NCBI GenBank assembly: GCA_012839605.1
Contig: DUNA01000066.1
Coordinates: 1 to 49,573 of the forward strand
Source of the DNA: Bacteroidales bacterium
Lineage (GTDB): Bacteria > Bacteroidota > Bacteroidia > Bacteroidales > UBA932
Length of the DNA: 49,573 nucleotides
Direction: 5' to 3'
The position numbers and the translations under genes were made by a program. The notes under the pieces were generated by a model. It ran no database searches. It saw only the letters and a list, made by a program, of their open reading frames with translations, and had not been told where the DNA came from. Position 1 is the stretch's first letter, and each line of letters begins with the position of its first letter. Below, piece after piece: positions 32,955 through 41,472 of this stretch.

Positions 32955-34287
32955 ACGTTCTGAACTCTTTCATTTGTTTAATTATCAACACGGTAGCCAC
33001 CACAAAAGAAGCGGCATCCGATATAGGCATACTGGCCCACACACCGATTACTCCAAAAAATCGAGGAAGGATCAAAAGCGCCGGAATTAGGAAAATGACT
33101 TGACGTGTAAGGGACAGAAAAATAGCTTTACCGGGTTTTCTTATGGCCTGGAAAAAATTTGATGTAACAATAGGCAGGCCAACTAGTGGAAAAGCAGCCA
33201 AATCAATACGCAGGCCTTCAACGGTAAGTTTTATAAGAGTTGGGTCGTTTGTAAACAGCTTGACGGCTGCATGAGGAAAGAATTGCGCTATGATAAACGC
33301 CAGCATACTTATGCAGGAAGCACAAAGAACCGTCAGCTTGTAGATTTCCGTAACTCGTTTGTATTTTCTAGCTCCGTAGTTAAAGCCTACCAAAGGCTGC
33401 ATCCCTTGGTTAAACCCAAATATGATCATGATGAAAAGGAAAACCATACGGTTGGCTATTCCGTAGGCTCCTACGGCATAATCTCCGCCGAACTTCAGAA
33501 AAGAACGGTTTATAATTATGATAATCAGACTGTTTACAATATTCATCAAAAAAGGAGCCAACCCTACGGAAACGATGTTGCGCGGCATCCCCTTTTGAAT
33601 GGTGAAAATATCTCTCTTAAATCTGATGATGGAATCTTTTCTTGTATAGTGATGTACCACAATACCTAAGGCTACGGCTTGTGATATAACGGTGGCAATA
33701 GCCGCTCCGCGGATTCCCCATTTAAATCCAAAGATAAACAACGGGTCCAGAATCAGATTGGTAGTCACGGCCGTAAGGGTAGCCAGCATGGCTTTCTTGG
33801 GATAGCCGCTTGCACGTAAATTGTCATTCAATCCGTGATAAATGTGAGTAATGACATTCCCGGCCAATATGATTTGCATGTACTCTTTGGCGTAAGGCAA
33901 TGTTTGAGCACTGGCTCCAAAGAAATACAAGGTGGGTTCCAGAAAGATAAGAGCTATGATGGAGTATGAAATTCCAATAATGGTATTTAATGTAACGGCG
34001 TTTCCCAACGCTTTTTCTGCCGTTACTTTGTCCTTTTGACCTAGCTTGACAGATACAAGCGTAGAAGCTCCTACTCCAATCATGGAACCAAAGGCAGCCG
34101 AAATGTTCATGAGCGGCAAAGTCAACGACAGTCCGGCTATGGCCATGGCATTGACTCCTCGGCCTATGAACATCACGTCTGCCATGTTGTATATACTGGC
34201 TGCCGTCATGGAAATGATGGCGGGAAGCGCATATTTGAATAGAAGACCGGGGATGTTACCTTTGTCCAGTTCCAGGTTTTTTGTCAT
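32941..34287 (-). CDS. MATE-family efflux transporter
   Basis: 448 residues with 12 predicted membrane helices in two similar halves. MATE marks include ISMTAASIYNMADVMFIGRGV in helix 1-2 and the second-half ANRMVFLFIMIIFGFNQGMQPLVGFNYGA segment. It exports cationic drugs or metabolites with Na+ or H+; the substrate is not predictable. It starts four bases after the phosphohexomutase gene and overlaps the kinase-like gene downstream, within a minus-strand operon. Confidence 0.92.
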   Translation of the reverse strand: MTKNLELDKGNIPGLLFKYALPAIISMTAASIYNMADVMFIGRGVNAMAIAGLSLTLPLMNISAAFGSMIGVGASTLVSVKLGQKDKVTAEKALGNAVTLNTIIGISYSIIALIFLEPTLYFFGASAQTLPYAKEYMQIILAGNVITHIYHGLNDNLRASGYPKKAMLATLTAVTTNLILDPLFIFGFKWGIRGAAIATVISQAVALGIVVHHYTRKDSIIRFKRDIFTIQKGMPRNIVSVGLAPFLMNIVNSLIIIIINRSFLKFGGDYAVGAYGIANRMVFLFIMIIFGFNQGMQPLVGFNYGARKYKRVTEIYKLTVLCASCISMLAFIIAQFFPHAAVKLFTNDPTLIKLTVEGLRIDLAAFPLVGLPIVTSNFFQAIRKPGKAIFLSLTRQVIFLIPALLILPRFFGVIGVWASMPISDAASFVVATVLIIKQMKEFRTYDES

Positions 34288-34291
34288 GGTT

Positions 34292-35623
34292 TTATATAAA
34301 AGGGTCTAATACATTTCTCATTTCCTGCAATTTTTCTTGCAACAAATCGGCTCCGCGTGCCTCTGCTATAAAGCGTAAATAAGGCTCTGTATTGGAAGGT
34401 CTGACATTAAACCACCATTCGGCAAATTCTACTCGGTACCCGTCAAAGTCAAAAAACGCCATGGGTTCTTCTTGTGATGAAAAATACTCTTTGAGAGCGT
34501 CCATGGCTTCCTGTTTTTTGTCTATCTTAAAGTTGATTTCACCTGAGCTTTCGTACTTTTTAATATCTCTTATGATTTTGGAAAAGGGCTTGTTCAGTTG
34601 CGTTAAAACGCGCAACACCAGCAAAGAAGCTAACAATCCACTGTCTGAATAAAAGAAATCTTTGAAATAGTAGTGACCGGCCAGTTCTCCTCCGTAGAGG
34701 CCGTCTATTTCTTTAAGCTTTGGAGCCGCAAATGCCCTTCCTACACGCCACGTATGCATTTCTGCTCCCATAGGCTTCAAGTACTCTCCAATGGCTTTGG
34801 AAGATCTGATGTCTTGTAGGACCCGGGTGGGTGTGCCGTCTAAAAAATGGTGGCCTAACAGGGCTATAATCAAATCGGGAGATACGAATGTCCCGTTTTC
34901 ATCTGTAAACATGACTCGGTCTGCGTCTCCGTCAAAAATAATGCCTATGTCGCATGTTTTGTCTCTCACAAGAGCTTGTAGTTGTTTGATGTTTTCCGGT
35001 ACAAGCGGGTTGGGCGGATGGTTGGGAAAACGACCGTCCAATTCTTCATTTATGTATAAGACGTTTTTAGTTCCCAACAGTTTTTTGACAAACAATCCGG
35101 CCATTCCGTTGGAACCATCAATCCCTACTTTTAGTTTTCTGTTTTCAGGTACCCATTTTGAGAGAAACTTGAAGTATTCTTCTTTGATATCCAAAGCAGA
35201 TACGGTTCCGCGCGTTTTGACAAGCTTTGGGGTGTGGTTGTGGACGTATTCTTCCAAAAGGTTTAGTCCGTTGTCGTATCCTACGGGCATGGCTTTGGCG
35301 GAAGACACTTTTAGGCCGTTGTACTCTGCGTTGTTGTGAGAAGCAGTTATTTGTACGGAGCCTCCAAAATCGTATTTTCCGGTGGCGTAATACACCATAG
35401 GAGTGGTGGCAAGGCCCAAGTCTACTACATGGGCACCTGCGTCGCATATGCCGTTGACAAGGTATTTAAACATATCCGGTGAAGATTCGCGGCAATCGCG
35501 ACCTACGGCAATGATTTCTGTTTTTAAGACGGTGGGCAGAAAGAAGCCCATTTTGTATACCATTTCCGGGAGCAAGTTTACTCCGTAAACTCCCCTGATA
35601 TCGTAAGCGTGAAAAACACTCAT
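34292..35623 (-). CDS. Phosphomannomutase/phosphoglucomutase
   Basis: 443 residues of the alpha-D-phosphohexomutase family. Features in order: FHAYDIRGVYG, the phosphoserine loop TAS95HNNAEYNG (normally TASHNPxxYNG; the Pro is Asn here), the metal loop DGDADR, the sugar loop GELAGHYYF and the phosphate loop RPSNTEPYLR. It supplies mannose-1-P or glucose-1-P for surface polysaccharides. Its ATG overlaps the def stop by one base (TAATG), so translation is coupled. The GELAGH form of the sugar loop and the length fit AlgC/ManB better than GlmM. Confidence 0.9.
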   Translation of the reverse strand: MSVFHAYDIRGVYGVNLLPEMVYKMGFFLPTVLKTEIIAVGRDCRESSPDMFKYLVNGICDAGAHVVDLGLATTPMVYYATGKYDFGGSVQITASHNNAEYNGLKVSSAKAMPVGYDNGLNLLEEYVHNHTPKLVKTRGTVSALDIKEEYFKFLSKWVPENRKLKVGIDGSNGMAGLFVKKLLGTKNVLYINEELDGRFPNHPPNPLVPENIKQLQALVRDKTCDIGIIFDGDADRVMFTDENGTFVSPDLIIALLGHHFLDGTPTRVLQDIRSSKAIGEYLKPMGAEMHTWRVGRAFAAPKLKEIDGLYGGELAGHYYFKDFFYSDSGLLASLLVLRVLTQLNKPFSKIIRDIKKYESSGEINFKIDKKQEAMDALKEYFSSQEEPMAFFDFDGYRVEFAEWWFNVRPSNTEPYLRFIAEARGADLLQEKLQEMRNVLDPFI

Positions 35624-36177
35624 TATTGAACAATCTTTGTTTTGTAAAAAGCCTTTACTTGTCCTTTGGCAATGGCTTGCAATTTGCTTTGCAACATTTT
35701 TTTACGGATGGGCGTTGCCAGGTCTGTAAACAATTCTCCTTCCAGATGGGAGTATTCATGTTGGACCATACGGGCAGCCATGCCGTGAAACCATTCTTCC
35801 ACAGGTTCAAAACGTTCGTTTAAATAGGCCAACTTTACGCTTGTGGGGCGTTCAATATCTGCAAACAGTTTGGGCACACTTAAGCACCCTTCCTGAAGGG
35901 TGATTGTTTCTTCACTTGATTCCAAAAGACGTGCATTGATGATGGTTCTTTTAAAATCTTTCAGTTCAGGACGGTCTTCTGAAAGCTCGCTCCCGTCTAC
36001 CATGAACAGGCGGATGGACAGCCCTATTTGAGGGGCGGCCAATCCTACTCCGTCTGCATAATAGAGCGTTTCCCACATGTCTTCCATAAGGGATTCCAAG
36101 TTGGGATAATCCGGTGTAATATCCCGGGTTACTTGCCTTAGAACGGTTGATCCGTATATATAGATGGGCAATATCAT
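35623..36177 (-). CDS. def: Peptide deformylase
   Basis: 184 residues. The three deformylase motifs are GVGLAAPQ (43-50), EGCLS (Cys98) and H140-E-Y-S-H144 (usually HExDH; Ser replaces Asp). Cys98 and the two histidines bind the metal, Glu141 is catalytic. It removes the N-formyl group from nascent proteins. Its ATG overlaps the ruvX stop (ATGA), and its stop overlaps the phosphohexomutase start, so three genes are tightly coupled. Confidence 0.96.
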   Translation of the reverse strand: MILPIYIYGSTVLRQVTRDITPDYPNLESLMEDMWETLYYADGVGLAAPQIGLSIRLFMVDGSELSEDRPELKDFKRTIINARLLESSEETITLQEGCLSVPKLFADIERPTSVKLAYLNERFEPVEEWFHGMAARMVQHEYSHLEGELFTDLATPIRKKMLQSKLQAIAKGQVKAFYKTKIVQ

Positions 36178-36590
36178 GTCTTGTTGCTTTGAAGGTATTC
36201 TTGCAAAATCAGTACCGCACTGATTTTGTCTACATTGGCTTTGTTACGCCTGTCCTTTTTTTTCATACCGCCGTCAATCATGGCTTGAAAAGCCATTTTT
36301 GAGGTAAAACGTTCGTCTACCAACACAACCGGAATATCCGGAAAAGTCCTTTTCAGGTGGGTGACAAAAGCCGTTACACGAGGGGCGTTTTGGGACGGGG
36401 TGTTGTTCAGGTTCTTGGGGTACCCTACTACAAATATGGAAACTTGTTGTTCTTGCAGGTACTTTTTTAAGAAATCCGTTACTTTATCCACTGCAACAGT
36501 TTGCAGAGGAATGGCAAAAAGGTTCAGCGGATCACTTACTGCAATACCTACTCTTTTTTGTCCGTAGTCAATACCCAGGATCCTGCCCAT
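36174..36590 (-). CDS. ruvX: Putative pre-16S rRNA nuclease / Holliday-junction resolvase-like RuvX (YqgF)
   Basis: 138 residues. RNase H-like fold: MGRILGIDYGQKRVGIAVSD with the first catalytic Asp, FVVGYPKNLNNTPSQNAPRV with the family's GxPxxxxG-like loop, VVLVDERFTSKMA and the acidic end KANVDKISAVLILQEYL. The frame is open 57 codons upstream, but the conserved start is the ATG at 36590, which lies four bases after a TACCTTTG -7 element. It heads the minus-strand operon ruvX-def-mutase-MATE-kinase. Confidence 0.93.
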   Translation of the reverse strand: MGRILGIDYGQKRVGIAVSDPLNLFAIPLQTVAVDKVTDFLKKYLQEQQVSIFVVGYPKNLNNTPSQNAPRVTAFVTHLKRTFPDIPVVLVDERFTSKMAFQAMIDGGMKKKDRRNKANVDKISAVLILQEYLQSNKT

Positions 36591-36594
36591 GGTG

Positions 36595-36602
36595 CAAAGG
36601 TA
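36595..36602 (-). promoter_or_regulatory. -7 element four bases before the ruvX ATG
   Basis: TACCTTTG on the minus strand, then CACC, then the ATG at 36590. It implies a leaderless or near-leaderless mRNA for the whole operon. Confidence 0.5.
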
Positions 36603-36644
36603 ACACAAATTGGAAAATGATTTGTACATTTGTTGGAATAAAGC

Positions 36645-37511
36645 ATGTGTATGAAGTCCGGACAATTCAGGAGAAAGACGCTCAGAGAAAGGTATGTTTT
36701 TGGTGTTTTTGACAAAGAGTCTCACAAGCAGGTGTACACGGTGAAATTCTCTGTATTTCATTTGCTTTTGGTGGTGATAGGACTTTTAGCCGTACTCATT
36801 ACGGGTATAACGCTTTTGTTTATATATACGCCTTTGAAAGAAGTTATTCCCGGGTATCCCAACGCACAAACGCGAGAAGTGATGATGAGGAACGCTTTGC
36901 GTGCAGACTCACTAGAAAAAGTAGTTCATTTGTGGGAGGTACACCTTACAAATTTGCAAAAAGTATTGGCAGATGAAGACCCCGTTGCTCCGGGAGATAT
37001 TTTGCCTAAAAACCAATTGTCGGAAATTCCGGAAATTTCTGTGGGCGCCAGGTCTCAGGAGGATTCTTTGCTGCGTCTTACAGCGGAACTCAAAGAACAG
37101 CAAACTTTAAGCAGTTTGCGTGGAGGCAATTTGCAAATGGAAGGATTGCATTTCTTTCCTCCTATCAAAGGCTTGGTAACGGCAGGATTTAACCCGGCTG
37201 AAAACCACTACGCCATAGATATAGCAGCTCCGGAAAATGCTGTGATTTATGCTGTTTTGGACGGTACGGTAAACTTTGCGTCTTGGACAGATGAGTTTGG
37301 ATATATCCTTCAAATCCAGCATGAAAACAATTTGTTGTCTATATATAAACATTGTTCGCAGTTGTTTAGGAAGGTAGGTGATGCCGTTACAGCCGGTTCT
37401 GTAGTAGGCGTTGTAGGCAGCCACGGGACGTATTCTACCGGCTTTCATTTGCACTTTGAGCTTTGGCATAAAGGAAAACCCTTAAATCCGGCAGACTATA
37501 TTCATTTCTGA
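36645..37511 (+). CDS. M23-family (LytM) peptidase, membrane-anchored
   Basis: 288 residues. A cytoplasmic basic start, one membrane helix at about 38-62 (LLVVIGLLAVLITGITLLFI), a coiled-coil-like region, then a LytM domain with H-Y-A-I-D and H-L-H-F-E-L motifs: three of the usual zinc ligands are present, so it may be an active murein endopeptidase. ATGs at 36645 and 36651 are both possible. It is divergent from ruvX and one base ahead of dxr; this M23-dxr-rseP order recurs in Bacteroidales. Confidence 0.88.
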   Translation: MCMKSGQFRRKTLRERYVFGVFDKESHKQVYTVKFSVFHLLLVVIGLLAVLITGITLLFIYTPLKEVIPGYPNAQTREVMMRNALRADSLEKVVHLWEVHLTNLQKVLADEDPVAPGDILPKNQLSEIPEISVGARSQEDSLLRLTAELKEQQTLSSLRGGNLQMEGLHFFPPIKGLVTAGFNPAENHYAIDIAAPENAVIYAVLDGTVNFASWTDEFGYILQIQHENNLLSIYKHCSQLFRKVGDAVTAGSVVGVVGSHGTYSTGFHLHFELWHKGKPLNPADYIHF

Positions 37512-37512
37512 T

Positions 37513-38676
37513 ATGACACTTCAAAAACGTATTGCTATTTTAGGGTCTACCGGGTCTATAGGTGTTCAGGCATTGGATATTGTTAAGAGGTATCCGAACC
37601 TTTTTAAAGCACATGTTCTGACAGCCAGAAAGTCGGCTCAAGTGTTGATTGCACAAGCCCTGGAATTTCAACCGAAAGCGGTTGTTCTTACAGAGGAGGC
37701 CGCCTGGAAACAAGCAAAAGAAGCGCTTGCCGGAACAGAAATCCAAGTTTTGTACGGAGATGGAGCGATTGAAGAAACACTACACTGGCCTTCTATAGAT
37801 TTGGTATTGAATGCTTTGGTGGGATTTGCCGGTTTGGGACCTTCTCTTGCCGCATTAAAAAATAAAAAAACGTTGGCTTTGGCCAATAAAGAAAGTCTGG
37901 TGGCCGGCGGGCATTTGGTTATGCGGGAAGCCCATAATGTGGGGGCAGAAATTTTGCCGGTTGACAGTGAACATTCAGCCATCTTTCAGTGCCTTTTGGG
38001 TGAACAGGCAATAGTGGAAAAGATGATACTGACAGCTTCCGGTGGCCCGTTTTTCAAATGGCCTGCAGAAGATCTGAAAAAGGTTACCAAAGCACAGGCT
38101 TTGGCTCATCCTACTTGGGATATGGGGACGAAAGTAACGGTAGATTCTGCTACTTTGATGAATAAAGGATTGGAGGTGATGGAAGCTTTTTGGCTTTTTG
38201 GTCAACCCCTGGAGCGGATAGAAGTCATGATCCATCCCCAGTCATTGGTCCATTCTATGGTGCAGTTTTCTGACGGCGTCATTAAGGCGCAGATGGGACG
38301 TCCGGACATGAGGCTGCCCATTTTGTTTGCGTTGTCCTATCCGCGGAGGGTGGACTTCCCCGAAGCTCCGCGTATGGACCTTTCGGATTTTCGTTCTATG
38401 GAATTTTATGAACCACCTACAGATAGGTTTCCTTGCCTGACTTTGGCATACCAAGCACTTAAAACGGGAGGAAATATCCCTTGTGCGTTAAATGCGGCCA
38501 ACGAAGTGGCAGTAGATGCTTTTTTAAAAGAACAAATTGGTTTTGTAGCCATACCCAAATTGATTTCCGGAACGCTGGAAAAAATAGACGTTGTGTCAAA
38601 TCCTTCTTTCAGCCAGTTGCAAGATACACACTGTGAAGCATGGAGGGTGGCACAACATTTGTTGTTAAGTTGTTGA
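37513..38676 (+). CDS. dxr: 1-deoxy-D-xylulose 5-phosphate reductoisomerase
   Basis: 387 residues. NADPH-binding start RIAILGSTGSIGVQALDIV, LANKESLVAGG, the metal- and substrate-binding PVDSEHSAIFQCL, and LTASGGPFF with MNKGLEVMEAFWLF and AANEVAVDAFL later. It catalyses the first committed step of the MEP isoprenoid route. The start is one base after the M23 stop and its own stop is followed four bases later by rseP. Confidence 0.97.
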   Translation: MTLQKRIAILGSTGSIGVQALDIVKRYPNLFKAHVLTARKSAQVLIAQALEFQPKAVVLTEEAAWKQAKEALAGTEIQVLYGDGAIEETLHWPSIDLVLNALVGFAGLGPSLAALKNKKTLALANKESLVAGGHLVMREAHNVGAEILPVDSEHSAIFQCLLGEQAIVEKMILTASGGPFFKWPAEDLKKVTKAQALAHPTWDMGTKVTVDSATLMNKGLEVMEAFWLFGQPLERIEVMIHPQSLVHSMVQFSDGVIKAQMGRPDMRLPILFALSYPRRVDFPEAPRMDLSDFRSMEFYEPPTDRFPCLTLAYQALKTGGNIPCALNAANEVAVDAFLKEQIGFVAIPKLISGTLEKIDVVSNPSFSQLQDTHCEAWRVAQHLLLSC

Positions 38677-38680
38677 TACT

Positions 38681-40009
38681 ATGGAGATATTAGTAAAGAT
38701 TGCACAAGTTATCCTGGCTCTGTCCCTTTTAATTTTGATTCATGAGCTGGGACATTTTCTTTTTGCCCGTTTGTTTAAAATACGGGTAGACAAATTTTAT
38801 TTGTTTTTTGACCCGTGGTTTAGTTTGATCAAGTATAAGCCTAAAAATTCTCATACAGAATATGGTATTGGATGGTTGCCTTTTGGTGGCTATTGTAAAA
38901 TATCAGGCATGATAGACGAATCTATGGACAAAGACAGCCTGAAAGAGGAACCTAAGCCGTGGGAGTTTCGTAGTAAGCCGGCCTGGCAAAGGTTTTTTGT
39001 TATGGCAGGCGGCGTTTTGTTCAATATTGTATTGGCTGTCATTTTGTACGGTTTCATACTATATACGTGGGGAGAAGAATACATACGCACAGAGGACGCT
39101 TTGTATGGCATAGAGTGTACGCCCTTGGCGCAAGAGGTGGGTTTTCGCAACGGAGACAAAGTGCTGGCATACGATGACAGATCGGTAGTAGACGATCCGG
39201 TGCATACGCTCCATGTAGATTTGATAAGAACACGCCCTGCCGTAGTGACTGTTCTACGAGGAGCAGACACGGTTCGCTTTCATTTTGACCAAGATTACAT
39301 TAGCGATATGCTGAGTGCACAAGGTTTCTTCAGTTTGAGGTATCCTTTCCACGTGGCCGTTGTGCCGGACACATCTATAAATGTACATATGGGATTGCAT
39401 CCCGGAGACAGGATTGTTTCCGTGAACGGCATAACCACTCCGGCTATTCAAGATGCTCAAAGAGTCTTCATGGAACACAAAGGCGGAATGATTGAAGTGG
39501 GTGTGCAAAGAAACGGTGAAGAAGTCCACATTCCTTTACATGTGGATGAAGAAGGGAAAATTATGGTAGGGGTAACGAATCCTTTGGATTTTATACCCGT
39601 AACCGTCAGGGAGTATTCTTTAGCGCATGCGTTTCCGGCCGGTATTCAAAGAGCGTATACGACTGCATCCAATTATTTGAAAGAATTGGGATTGATATTC
39701 AGACCCAAAACAAAAGCATACAAATCTGTTGGTAGCTTTATTGCCATCGGAAGTATTTTCCCGGGAACGTGGGATTGGGAAGTGTTTTGGAATATTACGG
39801 CCTGGCTTTCTGTGATGTTGGCCATATTGAACTTGCTTCCCATACCGGCATTGGACGGCGGTCATATCATTCTTGTTTTATATGAAATGGTTACAAGAAG
39901 AAAACCGTCCGAAAAATTTCTGGAATACACACAAATTGCAGGAATGATTTTGCTGATGGCTTTGATGTTTTTGGCTTTTAGCAACGATATATACAGATTG
40001 TTTAAATGA
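38681..40009 (+). CDS. rseP: Site-2 intramembrane zinc protease RseP
   Basis: 442 residues. The HELGH motif at 21-25 in the first membrane helix, a GGYCKISGM loop, PDZ-like regions (VGFRNGDKVLAYDDRSV; MGLHPGDRIVSVNGITTP) and the NLLPIPALDGGHI motif with the third zinc ligand near the end. RseP cleaves anti-sigma factors and leftover signal peptides in the membrane. The zinc-finger anti-sigma factor at 28186-28617 has one membrane helix and is a possible substrate (inference). Confidence 0.96.
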   Translation: MEILVKIAQVILALSLLILIHELGHFLFARLFKIRVDKFYLFFDPWFSLIKYKPKNSHTEYGIGWLPFGGYCKISGMIDESMDKDSLKEEPKPWEFRSKPAWQRFFVMAGGVLFNIVLAVILYGFILYTWGEEYIRTEDALYGIECTPLAQEVGFRNGDKVLAYDDRSVVDDPVHTLHVDLIRTRPAVVTVLRGADTVRFHFDQDYISDMLSAQGFFSLRYPFHVAVVPDTSINVHMGLHPGDRIVSVNGITTPAIQDAQRVFMEHKGGMIEVGVQRNGEEVHIPLHVDEEGKIMVGVTNPLDFIPVTVREYSLAHAFPAGIQRAYTTASNYLKELGLIFRPKTKAYKSVGSFIAIGSIFPGTWDWEVFWNITAWLSVMLAILNLLPIPALDGGHIILVLYEMVTRRKPSEKFLEYTQIAGMILLMALMFLAFSNDIYRLFK

Positions 40010-40029
40010 GTACATTAAGGAAGATTATC

Positions 40030-41013
40030 ATGAAAAAATATGTGTTAATAAGTATTGCGTTATTCCTCTTTGCACTTTCTTGTAAAGACGGTCCACAACT
40101 GAAACAAAATGTGAGTGGAAAAACAGGAGAGGTAATAGTGGTTATGAATAAAACATATTGGGAAGCAGGGCCCGGACAAGCCCTTCGTGCTGTTTTGGCC
40201 GTTGATTTTCCATATTTGCCTCAACGTGAACCGTTGTTTACTCTGTTTAATATTCAGGAAAATGCGTTTTCCTCCCTTTTTCAAGTACATAGGAACATCA
40301 TTGTATGCAATGTCAATCCCAAATTGGAAGAAACAAAAATGGTGATTCAGCAAGACATTTGGGCAGCTCCGCAAATTGTCGTTACCATATCGGGGCCTAC
40401 AGAAGAAGGGATTGCTCAGAGTATCGAAAGTCAGAGCGATTTGCTGAGGAACGCTATGGAACAGGCAGAAAGAAACAGGGTTATTCGCAATGCCAAAAAA
40501 TACGAAGAAGTAGATATTCGCAAACAAGTAGTAAAGGCTGTAGGAGGATCTCCGTATTTTCCTACGGGATACCGTGTAAAAAAACAGACGAATCATTTTA
40601 TGTGGATAGCTTATGAAACCACATATACCACACAAGGCATTTTCATCTATTCTTATCCGTACAGAAACGAGGACGATTTGACGTTGTCTAGAATTGTTGC
40701 CGAACGCAATAGAATGCTGGAAAAAGAAGTGCCCGGTCCGCTGGATAATACGTATATGACTACGCACACTTTGATTGAACCTTCCTTAAGATGGGTTACG
40801 TACAACAAACGAGAATTTGTGGAAGTACGTGGCTTGTGGGATGTGAAAAACGACTTCATGGGCGGTCCTTTTGTGGCCCATTGCTTCTACGACAAGGAAA
40901 ATGAAAACATCATTGTATTGGAAGCTTTTGTATATGCCCCTCGGTATCCCAAACGCGATTATTTGCGCCAAGTAGAGTCTATAATTTACTCATTCGAGTG
41001 GCAAAAAGACTAA
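40030..41013 (+). CDS. DUF4837 lipoprotein
   Basis: About 327 residues. Lipoprotein signal MKKYVLISIALFLFALSC, followed by KDGPQ. The DUF4837 pattern follows: GKTGEVIVVMNKTYWE, then LFTLFNIQENAFSSLFQVHRNI, with a two-domain repeat and YIIYSFEW-like end. Function unknown. This family regularly follows dxr-rseP in Bacteroidota and may aid envelope processing. An ATG at 40006 overlaps the rseP stop, but the signal peptide begins at 40030. Confidence 0.85.
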   Translation: MKKYVLISIALFLFALSCKDGPQLKQNVSGKTGEVIVVMNKTYWEAGPGQALRAVLAVDFPYLPQREPLFTLFNIQENAFSSLFQVHRNIIVCNVNPKLEETKMVIQQDIWAAPQIVVTISGPTEEGIAQSIESQSDLLRNAMEQAERNRVIRNAKKYEEVDIRKQVVKAVGGSPYFPTGYRVKKQTNHFMWIAYETTYTTQGIFIYSYPYRNEDDLTLSRIVAERNRMLEKEVPGPLDNTYMTTHTLIEPSLRWVTYNKREFVEVRGLWDVKNDFMGGPFVAHCFYDKENENIIVLEAFVYAPRYPKRDYLRQVESIIYSFEWQKD

Positions 41014-41017
41014 AAAA

Positions 41018-41048
41018 TTTGTAGTATAAAAAAAACATTATATCTTTG
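41018..41048 (+). promoter_or_regulatory. Consensus promoter of tRNA-Glu/rpsT
   Basis: TTTG (41018-41021), exactly 19 bases, TATCTTTG (41041-41048), ending 11 bases before the tRNA. It is the best match to the Bacteroides consensus in the window together with that of rpsP. Confidence 0.8.
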
Positions 41049-41059
41049 CGCTCCCCAAT

Positions 41060-41131
41060 GGCCAGTTCGTCTAACGGTTAGGACTCAAGATTTTCATTCT
41101 TGCAATAGGGGTTCGATTCCCCTACTGGCTA
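41060..41131 (+). tRNA. tRNA-Glu (anticodon TTC)
   Basis: A full cloverleaf: acceptor GGCCAGT/ACTGGCT (one G-T end pair), anticodon arm CAAGA-TTTTCAT-TCTTG, T arm GGGGTTCGATTCCCC. The anticodon TTC reads GAA and GAG. CCA is not encoded. rpsT follows 21 bases later, so the two are probably co-transcribed. Confidence 0.96.
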
Positions 41132-41152
41132 CAAAAAAAATTGAAAAATTAT

Positions 41153-41407
41153 ATGGCTCATCACAAATCAGCAAAAAAAAGAATGCGTCAAAACGAGAAA
41201 AGACGTCTTCATAACAGATATTACGCCAGGACTACACGTAATGCCATAAAAGCTGTACGTAACACGACTGACAAAGCAGAGGCGCAAGAGATGCTACCTA
41301 AAGTGTTCTCTATGATTGACAAATTGGCTAAAATACATGTCATTCACGACAATAAAGCCAGCAACTTGAAAAGCGGCTTGACACTTTACGTAAATAGACT
41401 TCCATAG
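41153..41407 (+). CDS. rpsT: 30S ribosomal protein S20
   Basis: 84 residues, all-helical and very basic: [20 protein letters not shown], then [24 protein letters not shown]. It binds 16S rRNA early in assembly. The ATG at 41153 starts the family's conserved M-A-H-H-K; the frame is open from a TTG at 41141. A strong terminator follows at 41438-41468. Confidence 0.97.
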   Translation: MAHHKSAKKRMRQNEKRRLHNRYYARTTRNAIKAVRNTTDKAEAQEMLPKVFSMIDKLAKIHVIHDNKASNLKSGLTLYVNRLP

Positions 41408-41437
41408 TTTATACCTTTTGTCCCGGTTTTTACACAG

Positions 41438-41468
41438 TGCTTTCCAAAATTTGGAAAGCATTTTTTTT
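41438..41468 (+). terminator. Rho-independent terminator of rpsT
   Basis: TGCTTTCC/GGAAAGCA stem (extendable by AT pairs), then eight T residues (41461-41468). The radC ATG at 41473 is only four bases past the last T. Confidence 0.85.
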
Positions 41469-41472
41469 GTGA

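Noticed and set aside
36591-36761. N-terminal extension of RuvX (57 extra codons)
   Set aside because: The conserved MGRILGIDYG start is at 36590, and the promoter lies within the supposed extension, as does the start of the divergent M23 gene.
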